Assembly: GCF_030294945.1 (NCBI RefSeq)
Contig: NZ_AP018448.1
Coordinates: 3,472,001-3,536,000 of the forward strand
DNA: 64,000 nucleotides
DNA from: Streptomyces graminofaciens
GTDB lineage: Bacteria > Actinomycetota > Actinomycetes > Streptomycetales > Streptomycetaceae
Direction of reading: 5' to 3'
Shown: positions 41,467 through 50,889 of the stretch, piece after piece
Layout: every line of letters starts with the position of its first letter
How positions within the stretch are numbered: position 1 is the stretch's first letter
The notes under the pieces: generated by a model
What the model was told of the DNA's origin: nothing
The model's input: only the letters and a program-made list of their open reading frames with translations
The model's database searches: none
Translations under genes and position numbers: made by a program

Positions 41467-44181
41467 ATGACGAACGTCGGGCACCGGGCCACGGAGGCAC
41501 AACGGCCCAGGAACACCGCCACCGTGCTCGCCTCGCTGCACGATCTCGTCCTGGCCACCAGGTCCGGCCCCGCCGAGTGCGCGCTCGTCCGAGGGGGATG
41601 GGGAAGCGGCCGGAGCACGGTGCTGCGCGCCGTCCACGAAAGAGCCTCCGAAGGCGGCTACGAGGTACTGAGAACCGCCGGACGCCTGCTTCCTCCGCTC
41701 GGTGCCTACGGCGCGATCCGTGCCGTGGCGTCCCCACTCGGCCTGTCGTTGGCGCACTCCTCCCGGCAGTCGCGACAGAGCATCAGCAACCGTGTTCACC
41801 AGGCGCTCGCCGACCTGACGGCCGCCCATCCGGTGGCTCTGCTCGTCGACGACGCCCATCTGTGCGACGAGGAGTCATTGCGCTGCATCGACCATGTGCT
41901 GCGTCACGGGGCGGAACTCCGCCTCCTGGTCGTCCTCGCCCACCGACCCGGCGACTCCGGTCCCGGACATCCGGTTCTGCGCACACTCGCCACCCGTTGG
42001 CAGCGGAACGTCATCACCCTGCCGCCCCTCACCACCGACGAGGTCGCCGAGACCGTCGGCCGGGCGCTGGGCGAGCCCCCCGAGCGCGACTTCGCCGTCC
42101 GCTGCGCGGAGTTGTCCGGAGGCAATCCGCTCGTGCTCCAGCGTGTCCTCGACGCGGCACGGCGGCACGGCCTCCGCCCCGACACCCGTGGCACCCGCCG
42201 TCTGGACACCCTCGCACACGAGGTGCTCTCCGTCCTGGCCTTGCGGAAGCTGGCCCAGCACGGCGAACGCGTCCACCGGGTCGCCCAGGCCGTCGCCCTG
42301 CTCGACAGCGTCGGCGCCGTCGACATCGACAGCCCCGAGCCGACGGAATCCGAGCTGGTCAGCGCCCTGGCCCGGGTGCCCCGGGCGGTCACGAACGACG
42401 CCCTCGACACCCTGCGCCAGGACGAGTTACTGAGCACGACTGCATGCGGTACGCGGATCCGGCCGAACGTGCGGTCCCGGTTGCTCGCCGCGTTACCCGT
42501 CCCGGAGCTGCGGGACCTGCGCAGCCGCGCCGCCCGGCTGCTCAACGAGGCGGGTGGCCCCGCCGAAGCCGTGGCCAGGCTTCTGCCCGACTCCCCGGAC
42601 CAGCTCTGGATGTACGACGTCCTGCGCGAGGCCACGACCCGCGCCGCCCGGCTCGGGGCCCAGATGGCCGCAGTGTGCTTCCTGGACCGGCTGATCGCCG
42701 CCGACCTGCCCACGCTCGACTCGGACATTCGGCTCCGGCACCGGCTGGAACTTGAGTACCTCCTGGCCCGCACCAGCCCCACGACCGCAGCGCGGCATCT
42801 GCGCGCGATCCTGCAGCATTCGCGCGACCCTCAGCTCCTGGCCGACGCGGCGATCCACTTCGGTGCGCTCGTGGCGGACACGGCCCACATGACCGAGGCG
42901 GACGGCTATCTGGAAAAGGCTCTGCGCGCCCTGGCCCCCGAGCCCGCCGAGCCCTCCGTCCCCGCCTCCGGGGCCTTACGGACCCGGGTCGCGTACGCCC
43001 GGCTGGCCCTTGCCCTGCTCGAGCCCCAGGACGCCCCCCAGGACCCGGGCGAGCCGCGTCCCGCTCTGCCGCCGGAGCTGCCCGCGGCAGTGGCGCTCCA
43101 CCTGGCGGAGCGGTCCGGGGAAGCCCGCGCGCTGCTGGGACGCTCGTTCCGGACGGCCTCGGCGGAGAGTGACCCGCGCGCCCTGATCCTCGCGTTATCC
43201 GTACGCTCCTTGATCTCACACGTCGTCGGAGACCTCGCCGAGGCGCAGGACACCGCCCGCTCCGCCCTGTCCACGATGGCTCGCACCCCGCAGGCGGCGG
43301 GGCTCCTGCTGCCCTACATCGCACATGTGCAGAGCCTTGTCGGGTGCGGTGCGACCGGACTCGCCGCGGGTGCTTCCCAGAGCGCCCCGGCCACAGTGCC
43401 CAGCGGCAACGACTTGTGGGAGATGAAGAGGCCGCTGTACGAGCAGTACGTGCTCGCGGCGGTCCCGGGACGGCCGGCCCAGCCGTCCCAGGACCCAACC
43501 GACACGCGGCGCGTCCAGCGACGCCAGGACACCGTCCTGACATCCGACCGAGGTAACCCCGTCCTCACCCACTGGCGGCTCTCCGTCGACCAGGCCCTGC
43601 TCGTCCTCGGGAACACGCCACGGGCGGACGGCCGATGGCACGCCGCCCGCCGCGCCGGCCTCGGCCTGCTCACCGACACGCTCACGGTCACCGTCGACGG
43701 CGAACGATCCGTGGGGGAACTCACCGAGACCGCGCACGCTCTGACGGGCGGGCCGGGGCAGCGCCTGGCGTCCGCCTGGGCCGTGTACCGGCTCGGCTCG
43801 GCCCTGCTGCGCCGCGGCGAGATCCACGCCGCCCGTGAGCAGCTGTACCGGGCATACGGCCTGGCCGACCAGTGCGGCGCGCAGGTGCTCGCCACCATGG
43901 CCCAGACCGAGCTGGCCGCTGCCGGGGGCCCGCTCCGGCACAGCGCGGACGCGTTGACCCCGAGCGAGCGCAGGGTCGCGGAACTGGCTGCCGGGGGAGC
44001 GACCAACAGGGAGATCGCCGACCGGCTGTTCATCGCGTCCCGGACGGTGGAGTCCCATCTCACCAGCGTCTACAAGAAGATTCCGGGCGGCCGGGCGGCC
44101 TTGCGCCTGTCCCTGGTCGACACGGCGGGAGAACCGGCACCACCGCACGTACCGGGGGCCCAAGAAAGGAAAGAGCGATGA
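41467..44181 (+). CDS. LAL-type LuxR-family ATPase regulator 1
   Basis: A 904-residue regulator. The N-terminal AAA-like domain has a degenerate Walker A GGWGSGRST (43-51, Arg for Lys) and Walker B ALLVDDAH (124-131). A long helical, TPR-like middle region follows, with a C-terminal LuxR helix-turn-helix at about 830-885 (LTPSERRVAELAAGGATNREIADRLF). ATG 41467 follows GGAGG. Four TTA codons (42427, 42493, 42976 and 43195) make it a strong bldA target. It is the first of three overlapping LAL genes and is preceded by a PimM-type operator. Confidence 0.9.
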   Translation: MTNVGHRATEAQRPRNTATVLASLHDLVLATRSGPAECALVRGGWGSGRSTVLRAVHERASEGGYEVLRTAGRLLPPLGAYGAIRAVASPLGLSLAHSSRQSRQSISNRVHQALADLTAAHPVALLVDDAHLCDEESLRCIDHVLRHGAELRLLVVLAHRPGDSGPGHPVLRTLATRWQRNVITLPPLTTDEVAETVGRALGEPPERDFAVRCAELSGGNPLVLQRVLDAARRHGLRPDTRGTRRLDTLAHEVLSVLALRKLAQHGERVHRVAQAVALLDSVGAVDIDSPEPTESELVSALARVPRAVTNDALDTLRQDELLSTTACGTRIRPNVRSRLLAALPVPELRDLRSRAARLLNEAGGPAEAVARLLPDSPDQLWMYDVLREATTRAARLGAQMAAVCFLDRLIAADLPTLDSDIRLRHRLELEYLLARTSPTTAARHLRAILQHSRDPQLLADAAIHFGALVADTAHMTEADGYLEKALRALAPEPAEPSVPASGALRTRVAYARLALALLEPQDAPQDPGEPRPALPPELPAAVALHLAERSGEARALLGRSFRTASAESDPRALILALSVRSLISHVVGDLAEAQDTARSALSTMARTPQAAGLLLPYIAHVQSLVGCGATGLAAGASQSAPATVPSGNDLWEMKRPLYEQYVLAAVPGRPAQPSQDPTDTRRVQRRQDTVLTSDRGNPVLTHWRLSVDQALLVLGNTPRADGRWHAARRAGLGLLTDTLTVTVDGERSVGELTETAHALTGGPGQRLASAWAVYRLGSALLRRGEIHAAREQLYRAYGLADQCGAQVLATMAQTELAAAGGPLRHSADALTPSERRVAELAAGGATNREIADRLFIASRTVESHLTSVYKKIPGGRAALRLSLVDTAGEPAPPHVPGAQERKER

Positions 44182-46838
44182 GTAGACAGACCACGTGCGG
44201 GGCCCCGGACCGTCCCGGACCCTGTACGACGGCCCGCCCGGGGCTCCTGCCGGTCGGACGCGACAAGGAACGAAGGCTGCTGGAAAAGGTCCTGCCCAAG
44301 CGGCACGACATCACCTCGTCCGCCGCCGTCGTCCTCCTCGAAGGCAGGTTCGGGCTGGGCCGCACCACACTGCTGCGGTGGGCCGCCGCCACCGCCGAGC
44401 GGCACGGAGCCCAGGTGCTCGCCGCCCACTGCTCGCGCACGGAGTCCGACTTCCCGTACGGCGCGGTGACCCAGCTGTTGGCGCCCTTGCCGAGCTTCGC
44501 GCCCAAGGTGTCGGAACTACTTCGTTTCCACCCGCCGGCCGATCCGTGTGCGCGGACGCGATGGCTGGCCCCGGCGCTCCTGGCCGAGGCCGCAGAGCGG
44601 CCTCTGCTGCTCGTGCTGGACGACGCCCAATGGGCGGACGCCGCCTCCCTGCACGTACTCACGCAAACGATCCGGCAGCTTCGCGACACTCGGGTGACGG
44701 TTCTCGTCGCCACCACTCCCGACGACCGCCCTGACTCGCTGCGCCGTCTGCTGGGGCTCGGTGCGCTGCACCGGGGCCGGGGCCGTACGGACCGGCTGCT
44801 CCGACTCGGGCCGCTCGGCCCGGAGGCGTTCGCCGAGATGCTCGCCGCACACGGCTGGCCCGCGCCCGTCGACCCGGCCCTCGCCGCCGAGGTGACGCGG
44901 CTGTGCCGGGGCAACCCCAAGGCGCTCGACCGGGCGCTGGCCGCCTGCGGGGCGGACCGGCCGACCGGTGGCGAGGTCACCCCGGAGGCTCTACAGGGGC
45001 CCGCGACCGCCGCTCTGGCCGAGCTGGCCGACCGCGCGGTGGAACACCTGCCCGACGAGGCCCAGGCACTGCTGCGCGCCTACGACGTCGCCGCCGGCGC
45101 ACTGGAGACCGAACAGGTCGTACGGCTGGCCGGGCTGAGCGTCCCGGCCGGTGCCCGCGCTCAGACGCTGCTGAACCGCCTCGACCTGCTGACCGACGGC
45201 GACCGTCCCGTGCCGACCTTCCCCGGCTCCGTAAGGCTCGCCTTCGCGAGGCTGAACGCCACGGAGCGAGAGGAGTTGCATGCCCGGGCGGCGGAGCTGT
45301 GCTACCGCACCGGGGTCCGCGCGTCCCGCATCGCCGGGATGCTGATCGCCGCCCCGTCCTTCCGGCCGCCCTGGGCCTTGGAGGTGCTGTGCTCGGACGT
45401 GACAGCACCGCGGCCGTCGGAGGAGGCTCACTCCCCCATCCATGTCCTGGAGCACTCGCTGCTCCGCACCGAGGCCCCGATGGAACGGCTGGGCCTGCAC
45501 ATCCAGCTGGCACTGGCCTCGATAACGTCCAACCCGATCGTCACCCAACGGCAATTGGACACGGCGTACCGGCTGTCCCTGTCGGGCACGGACCCCGTGT
45601 CCACCCGGATACGACTGCATGCCGCCGACATTCTGACGATGCTCCAGGGGCCCGACGCCCTGGCCGATGCCACGGTCGGGCAGTTCCAGCGGGGAGTCCC
45701 GCCCCAGGCGGGTCACCCTTGGCGCGAACCGTCCGCGCCGAGGTCCGGCAGTGCCGAAGGCCCGGACGCCGTCGACCCCCTTCCCGGACCGGCCCGGGCG
45801 GCGCTGCGCGCCTGGCAGTTGGCCGCGGCGGGCGTCGACCAGGAACGGGCGATGGCACTGGCCAGGCAGGCGCTGTGCGGTGCGCCCCCTCCCCCGGGGA
45901 TCACCCTGTTCACCCCCACTCTCGCCGGCGTGGGCGCCCTGATGCTGTCGGAGGACGTGAAAGACATCGAAGAGGCCGTTCTCAGTGCCGGGGCCGTTGT
46001 CGACGACGCCCTGTTCGCCGGCGCGCGGTTTGCCGCGCTGCACGGTCTGCTGCTGCGGGCACAGGCCTACCGCCGTCTCGGCAGGACGGACCTGCAGATC
46101 GCCGACCTGAAAAGCGTTGCCGAGCTGAGTGACAACAGAACACCTCATCCGCGGCTGCTGCCGTTGCTCTCCGCCGCGCACGCGACACTTCTGCGGCTCG
46201 AGGGCCATCTCGCCGCCGCGGAGCACGTCCTGGCCGTGGATCTGCCCGAGGTACGCGAGGAGAGCATGGCCATGTCCGCCTTCCTGTCCGCCCGCGCCAA
46301 GGTGTACGAGGCCACAGGCCGGTTCGAGGAGGCGCTGGCCGACCTCATGAGCGTCGGCCGGGGGCTGTCCAACCGGGGGTGGCACAATCCCGCGCTGCTG
46401 CCGTGGCGCGCTCGCGCGGCCACGTTGGCAGAGCGACTCGGCAAGAGGGCGTTCGCGAGCAGGCTTTTCGCCGAGGAGCGGCGGTTGGCGTCGGCGTGGG
46501 CAGTGGCGGGGACATCGGGGGACTCGGGGTCCGTGGATCCGTCCAGGCTCTCCCCCACGTCCCGCGCGGGTGAAGCGGAGCGTGCGTACGGTCGGGAGCG
46601 GGGGCCCGATCCGTCGCCGGGCGCGGTGGCGCTCACCCCGGCCGAGAGCCGGGTCGCCGAGCTCGCCGCCGAGGGACTGTCCAACAAGCTCGTCGCCGAA
46701 CGGCTGTCCATCAGCCCCCGGACCGTGGAACTGCACCTGACCCGCGCCTACCGGAAGCTGGGCATCTCCGGCCGGGCCGGGCTGCGGGCCGCTCTCGCCT
46801 CGGTGTGTCACACGAAGGGGGACGGTCGTGCTGCTTGA
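44178..46838 (+). CDS. LAL-type LuxR-family ATPase regulator 2
   Basis: An 886-residue LAL protein coupled to the previous gene by an ATGA overlap. Walker A is EGRFGLGRTT (55-64), again with Arg where Lys is usual; Walker B is LLLVLDDAQW near 145-154. The middle region has alpha-helical repeats, and the C-terminal helix-turn-helix is LTPAESRVAELAAEGLSNKLVAERLSISPRTVELHL. No TTA codon was seen. ATG 44178 follows AAAGGAAAG; the frame extends further upstream but overlaps regulator 1. It overlaps the third gene by 11 bp. Confidence 0.9.
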   Translation: MSRQTTCGAPDRPGPCTTARPGLLPVGRDKERRLLEKVLPKRHDITSSAAVVLLEGRFGLGRTTLLRWAAATAERHGAQVLAAHCSRTESDFPYGAVTQLLAPLPSFAPKVSELLRFHPPADPCARTRWLAPALLAEAAERPLLLVLDDAQWADAASLHVLTQTIRQLRDTRVTVLVATTPDDRPDSLRRLLGLGALHRGRGRTDRLLRLGPLGPEAFAEMLAAHGWPAPVDPALAAEVTRLCRGNPKALDRALAACGADRPTGGEVTPEALQGPATAALAELADRAVEHLPDEAQALLRAYDVAAGALETEQVVRLAGLSVPAGARAQTLLNRLDLLTDGDRPVPTFPGSVRLAFARLNATEREELHARAAELCYRTGVRASRIAGMLIAAPSFRPPWALEVLCSDVTAPRPSEEAHSPIHVLEHSLLRTEAPMERLGLHIQLALASITSNPIVTQRQLDTAYRLSLSGTDPVSTRIRLHAADILTMLQGPDALADATVGQFQRGVPPQAGHPWREPSAPRSGSAEGPDAVDPLPGPARAALRAWQLAAAGVDQERAMALARQALCGAPPPPGITLFTPTLAGVGALMLSEDVKDIEEAVLSAGAVVDDALFAGARFAALHGLLLRAQAYRRLGRTDLQIADLKSVAELSDNRTPHPRLLPLLSAAHATLLRLEGHLAAAEHVLAVDLPEVREESMAMSAFLSARAKVYEATGRFEEALADLMSVGRGLSNRGWHNPALLPWRARAATLAERLGKRAFASRLFAEERRLASAWAVAGTSGDSGSVDPSRLSPTSRAGEAERAYGRERGPDPSPGAVALTPAESRVAELAAEGLSNKLVAERLSISPRTVELHLTRAYRKLGISGRAGLRAALASVCHTKGDGRAA

Positions 46839-49737
46839 ACGGACAACCGTGCTGCGCGCGGTGGACGAGGCCGCCGCGGCCGCCGGCGGCGGCTCGATGC
46901 TGCTGGTCACCGGTCCCACGGGCATCGGCCGGACCACGCTCCTGGACGAACTGGCACGACGGGCTTCCGACCAGGACGTACGGGCGTTGCGGGCGGTCGG
47001 CACTCCGTCCGAGCAGGACTTCGTCCTCGGGATCGTCACCCAGCTCTTCGACTCCGTGGTGCGGCAGGCGCCCGTCAATATACGCCGTGGCTGGTTCGCG
47101 GGCGCCGCCGCCGACACCCAGTGGCTGTTCTCGGGCGGATCGCCCGTCATGTCGACCGGGCTGCGCCCGCACTTCCTGGAAGGGCTGCGGGCGTTGGTCG
47201 CCGCCATATGCCGACAGCAGCCACTGTTGTTGCTCGTCGACGACCTCCAGCACGCCGACGACGCGTCGCTGACCTTTCTGAGCTATCTCGCCAGGCGCCT
47301 GAACGGTCTGGCCGTCACGGTGGTGGCCACACTGCCGTCCGGCCATGCGCTGTACAGCCCGACCCGGCTGAGGGAGACCACCAACGCCGCCGACCGGATG
47401 CTCGAGCTGGGTCCGCTCAGCCTGTCCGGGGTGGCCGCCGCGGTGCGGTATGTCTTCGGCACGGAGGGCGACCCCGAGTTCGTCCGGGTGTGCCACAGCG
47501 TCTCCGGCGGCATCCCGCTCTTCCTGCTGCCATCTCTGTGGGAGCTGGCGGACGAGGGGCGGAAGCCCTCGGCCGAAGAGGCGCTCGCGTTCCCCCGGCT
47601 ACGGCCCGAACCATTGCGGGAGCGGCTGGCCCAGCTGGTGCTGTGGCTGCCCGAGAGGCTGCGTCGTTGCGCCACCGCCGTGGCCCTGCTCGACGGGTCG
47701 GCCCGAGCCGGGCTGATCGCGCCGCTCACCGGACTCGACACCAGTAACAGTGCGGCCGCACTGACGGCCATGGAGCAACTGGGTCTGGTGGAGACAGAAC
47801 CGACGGGAGTCAGGCCGGACGGGAGCCCCTGCCCCTCGGCGAAACGCACTCGTTTCCGGCACTCCATGCTCCAGGAGGCCTTCATCGACGCGCTGTCCGA
47901 CGAGCGGTACGAGGAACTGCACCTCAAGGCCGCGCGGTTGCTGCTGGCACACGGTCATGCAGTGGAGGAGGCCGCCGAGCATTTGCTGCTCACCACCTCC
48001 CCGATGTCCCGGTCCCTGCGGACGGCACTGCGCACAGCGGCCAAGACCGCACTGGACAGGGGCGCGTCGCACACCTCCGCACGCTATCTGCGGCGCGCCC
48101 TGGCGGACACCGAGGAAGACCCGGGGGCGCTGGTGGAGCGGCCGGCACTGCTGAGCGATCTCGCCGTCGCGGAGAGCCGGTTCGCCCCCCACGCCGCGGA
48201 CCGCCATCTGCGGCAGGCGCTGGCACTGTTGAAGACGCCTTACGAACAGTTCGAGGTACTCGTCCGCTTCGCGCCCTACTGGTGCGTCGACGAGGCAACC
48301 GTGGCCGAGTTGATGCAGAGCTTCACCGACGATGACGGCCGAGCGCCGGGAGCCCGCGGCGGGCGTCCGCCGATGTGGTTGGCAGCCCGCCACGAGAGTC
48401 TCGGCTGGGGCGCCGACCATGCAGCCAAGAGCCTGGAGCGGCTGACCGGGCTGGGTCCGCAGGTTCCCGTGGACACCTGGGCCGAACGGCAAATGGCGGC
48501 CGTCCTGTTGCGGTCGGTGACGGCAGCGGGTCTGCTCCCTCGGGCAGAGGCCGTCGCGCTCGCACACCGGATTCTGGCGAGCGAGATGCTGTCCTCCCCC
48601 GTCCACGTCTCGCTGCCCCTGCTGACCAGCACCCTGTTCATGGCCGACGAGGTGGACTTCCTGCAGGCAGGGCTGCGGACCGCCCTGCAACGGATGGATC
48701 CCGACGACGACATCGTCGCCCGGAGCATCGCGCTCGGCCTGCACGCCTGGACGTCGGCCGCCCAGGGCAATCTCGTCGCGGCGCGGACCAGCGCCGAGGA
48801 ATCCCTGGCGACGGCCGACCGCCTGCATCCGACGGCGGGACCGGCCTTCACCGCGCTGATGATGGTCGCGCTGGAGAGCCGCGACCTGGGCCTGGCCCGG
48901 CAACTGCGCGAGGAGATACGGCTGCACACGTCCCAGATCCACGAGTACCGGCTCGCCCCGGGCGGTTTCCCCGTGCTGGCCGACATGTTCAGAGGCATGG
49001 CCGCCGATCTGGCCGGGGATCCCTCGACCGCCTTGGCGGTGCTGCGCCGGTGCGGCAGACGGGTGGAGCATGTGGACGGCCCGGTGGCGGGCCTCCAGGT
49101 GGCGTGGCGGCCGTGGGCGGCACGGCAGTACGTACGCCTGCACGACACGGCGGCGGCGATGGAGCTGGTCGATGAGGACTTGCGGATCGCCGAGGCCTGG
49201 GGTGCGCCCAAGTTCATCGGCCGGGCGCTGCGGATGCGGGCGACACTGGTCGGCGGCCGGGAGGCGTTGGCGCTGGCGGAATCCTCGGTGGAGACGTTGG
49301 AGCACAGCCACAACCAGCTGGAGCTGGCCCGATCCCTGGTGTCGCTCGGTCAACTGTTGCGGGAGGCCGGCGATCTCGCCCAGGCCGAGACTCGGTTGCG
49401 CCGGGGCCATGACCTCGCCGTCCAGTGCGGGGCACACTGGGCCGCGACCCGCGCGGAGAGCGAAATGGAGTTCTTCCCCCAGAGGGGAGCCCGCCAACCG
49501 CTCACCGGTACCCAGCGGACGGTTGCGTCGTGGGCCGCGCAGGGGCTGACGAACCGTGACATCGCGAAGGCGCTGGGCATCACTTCACGGGCGGTGGAGA
49601 AACATCTGACGGCCGTGTACCGCAAGCTGCTGGTGACCACACGCTCGGATCTTCGCTCAGTGCTGAGCCCGGACGAGATGGTCGACCCTCCGGCCGACCC
49701 GGCCCAGCCGCCGGAGCCTCGAGGGCACGTGACGTAG
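46828..49737 (+). CDS. LAL-type LuxR-family ATPase regulator 3
   Basis: A 969-residue LAL protein. Walker A is TGPTGIGRTT (28-37, Arg for Lys) and Walker B LLLLVDDLQHADD near 133-145. The middle region has TPR-like repeats, and the C-terminal LuxR domain is near 892-950 (QRTVASWAAQGLTNRDIAKALGITSRAVEKHL). GTG 46828 has AGGGGGA upstream. It ends the LAL operon; a perfect 11-bp hairpin terminator follows 16 bp after the stop. It is the most divergent of the three. Confidence 0.9.
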   Translation: MLLERTTVLRAVDEAAAAAGGGSMLLVTGPTGIGRTTLLDELARRASDQDVRALRAVGTPSEQDFVLGIVTQLFDSVVRQAPVNIRRGWFAGAAADTQWLFSGGSPVMSTGLRPHFLEGLRALVAAICRQQPLLLLVDDLQHADDASLTFLSYLARRLNGLAVTVVATLPSGHALYSPTRLRETTNAADRMLELGPLSLSGVAAAVRYVFGTEGDPEFVRVCHSVSGGIPLFLLPSLWELADEGRKPSAEEALAFPRLRPEPLRERLAQLVLWLPERLRRCATAVALLDGSARAGLIAPLTGLDTSNSAAALTAMEQLGLVETEPTGVRPDGSPCPSAKRTRFRHSMLQEAFIDALSDERYEELHLKAARLLLAHGHAVEEAAEHLLLTTSPMSRSLRTALRTAAKTALDRGASHTSARYLRRALADTEEDPGALVERPALLSDLAVAESRFAPHAADRHLRQALALLKTPYEQFEVLVRFAPYWCVDEATVAELMQSFTDDDGRAPGARGGRPPMWLAARHESLGWGADHAAKSLERLTGLGPQVPVDTWAERQMAAVLLRSVTAAGLLPRAEAVALAHRILASEMLSSPVHVSLPLLTSTLFMADEVDFLQAGLRTALQRMDPDDDIVARSIALGLHAWTSAAQGNLVAARTSAEESLATADRLHPTAGPAFTALMMVALESRDLGLARQLREEIRLHTSQIHEYRLAPGGFPVLADMFRGMAADLAGDPSTALAVLRRCGRRVEHVDGPVAGLQVAWRPWAARQYVRLHDTAAAMELVDEDLRIAEAWGAPKFIGRALRMRATLVGGREALALAESSVETLEHSHNQLELARSLVSLGQLLREAGDLAQAETRLRRGHDLAVQCGAHWAATRAESEMEFFPQRGARQPLTGTQRTVASWAAQGLTNRDIAKALGITSRAVEKHLTAVYRKLLVTTRSDLRSVLSPDEMVDPPADPAQPPEPRGHVT

Positions 49738-49753
49738 TCGACGGACCCTCACG

Positions 49754-49777
49754 GAAGGTGCCCGAACGGGCACCTTC
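49754..49777 (+). terminator. Terminator of the LAL operon
   Basis: GAAGGTGCCCG and CGGGCACCTTC are perfect 11-bp arms with a 2-nt loop, 16 bp after the last LAL stop. Confidence 0.85.
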
Positions 49778-49834
49778 GGGTGACCGTACCTCCCCCCCTC
49801 GCGGAGCCGTACGTCGCGTAAGGGTCCGAACCTC

Positions 49835-49851
49835 GGTAGTCACGTACTACC
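49835..49851. promoter_or_regulatory. Palindrome upstream of the first PAS-LuxR gene
   Basis: GGTAGTCACGTACTACC has perfect 6-bp arms around CACGT. It is 122 bp upstream of the PAS-LuxR start, in a region reading TAACTTTCCCTCC, and is a likely operator or part of the promoter. Confidence 0.5.
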
Positions 49852-49973
49852 ACTAACTTTCCCTCCGGGCCGAAGATCGGGTTGATCGGGAAGAAGCCGT
49901 CCGCCTAGCCTCAGGAAAATGGGAGGTGCGCCTGGGCCGGCGATTCCCAGAGCATCCACATTCGGAGGGTTCG

Positions 49974-50810
49974 ATGTCAATGACTTCGTTTTGGGCAGCC
50001 TCGGGGACCGCACAGGAATCGCTGCACCGGCACGCCGAGTCTTTCTTGAGCATATTCCAGCAGGCGGGCATATCCATGGCGCGCCTGGACTCCGATTTAT
50101 GTCTGCTCGAAGCCAACAGCGACTTCGTGCGTTGGTTCGGGGGTTCGCCGTCCGCGCTGCGCGGACGGCCCTTCCTCGACTTTCTGCACCCGTCCACCGG
50201 ACCCGGCGTCCGGGAGCAGCTGTCCAAGGTCGCGGCCGGCAGTCGGGTGCGGCTCGGTGATCGCGGAGTCGCGCTGCGGGCCGACGGATCGCCCCTGCCG
50301 GTGGAACTGACGCTGATCGGCGTACGGGACGGCGTCACCCCCGGGGCCAGCGAGATCATCGTCCTCGTCGCCCCCGAGAAGGAGCCCTCCGAGTCCCTCG
50401 GCCGACAGCGGGTCAGGGTACCGAACACGACCGCGCCGATGACGCTGACGGAGATGGAGGCCCGGATCCTGGAGCAGCTGGCCACCGGAATCTCCACTCG
50501 GAAGCTCGCGCTCCGACTGCATCTGAGCCGCCAGGGCGTCGAATACCACATCGGCGCGATGCTCCGTAAGGCGGGCGTCCCGAACCGTACCGCGCTCGTG
50601 TCCCGGGCCCATTCCCTCGGAATCTTCTCGGGCGGGCACTGGCCGCCGCGCATCGCAACGGATTTCGTGTCACCGCCCCAGCCGAGGACGGTCGCGGAGT
50701 CCGAAAAAGACGAACGCGATCTTCAGCGGTCCGAGGCGGAACCGGATATGAGCGACGGTGCTACGGAAGCTCCCGGAACAGACGACCTAACCGGTCCGCG
50801 AGCAGCTTGA
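49974..50810 (+). CDS. PAS-LuxR transcriptional regulator (PimM-like) 1
   Basis: A 278-residue regulator. The PAS sensor is at about 25-140 (ISMARLDSDLCLLEANSDFVRWFG, GRPFLDFLHP, ALRADGSPLPVELTLIGV) and a LuxR-type helix-turn-helix at about 160-225 (EARILEQLATGISTRKLALRLHLSRQGVEYHIGAML). An acidic C-terminal tail of roughly 45 residues is longer than in PimM. ATG 49974 follows CGGAGGG. A TTA codon at 50097-50099 (residue 42) suggests bldA dependence. It is paralogous to the next gene. Confidence 0.9.
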   Translation: MSMTSFWAASGTAQESLHRHAESFLSIFQQAGISMARLDSDLCLLEANSDFVRWFGGSPSALRGRPFLDFLHPSTGPGVREQLSKVAAGSRVRLGDRGVALRADGSPLPVELTLIGVRDGVTPGASEIIVLVAPEKEPSESLGRQRVRVPNTTAPMTLTEMEARILEQLATGISTRKLALRLHLSRQGVEYHIGAMLRKAGVPNRTALVSRAHSLGIFSGGHWPPRIATDFVSPPQPRTVAESEKDERDLQRSEAEPDMSDGATEAPGTDDLTGPRAA

Positions 50811-50889
50811 CAAGTGACCTCGACATGCGCTCGGGCGGCGCTTCCGCGAGATGTTCCGTCACGGGCTTCGAGTAGTAGAGAAGGTACAC

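Noticed and set aside
44991..47207. 738-codon minus-strand frame opposite LAL regulators 2 and 3
   Set aside because: The LAL frames carry Walker and helix-turn-helix motifs and overlap each other correctly. The antisense translation has only Arg/Gly/Gln-rich sequence.
49932..49950. Second PimM-type operator before PAS-LuxR 1 (CTGGG...CCCAG)
   Set aside because: The spacing between half-sites is nine bases and the inner GA/TC bases are missing, so it does not fit the 16-bp consensus.
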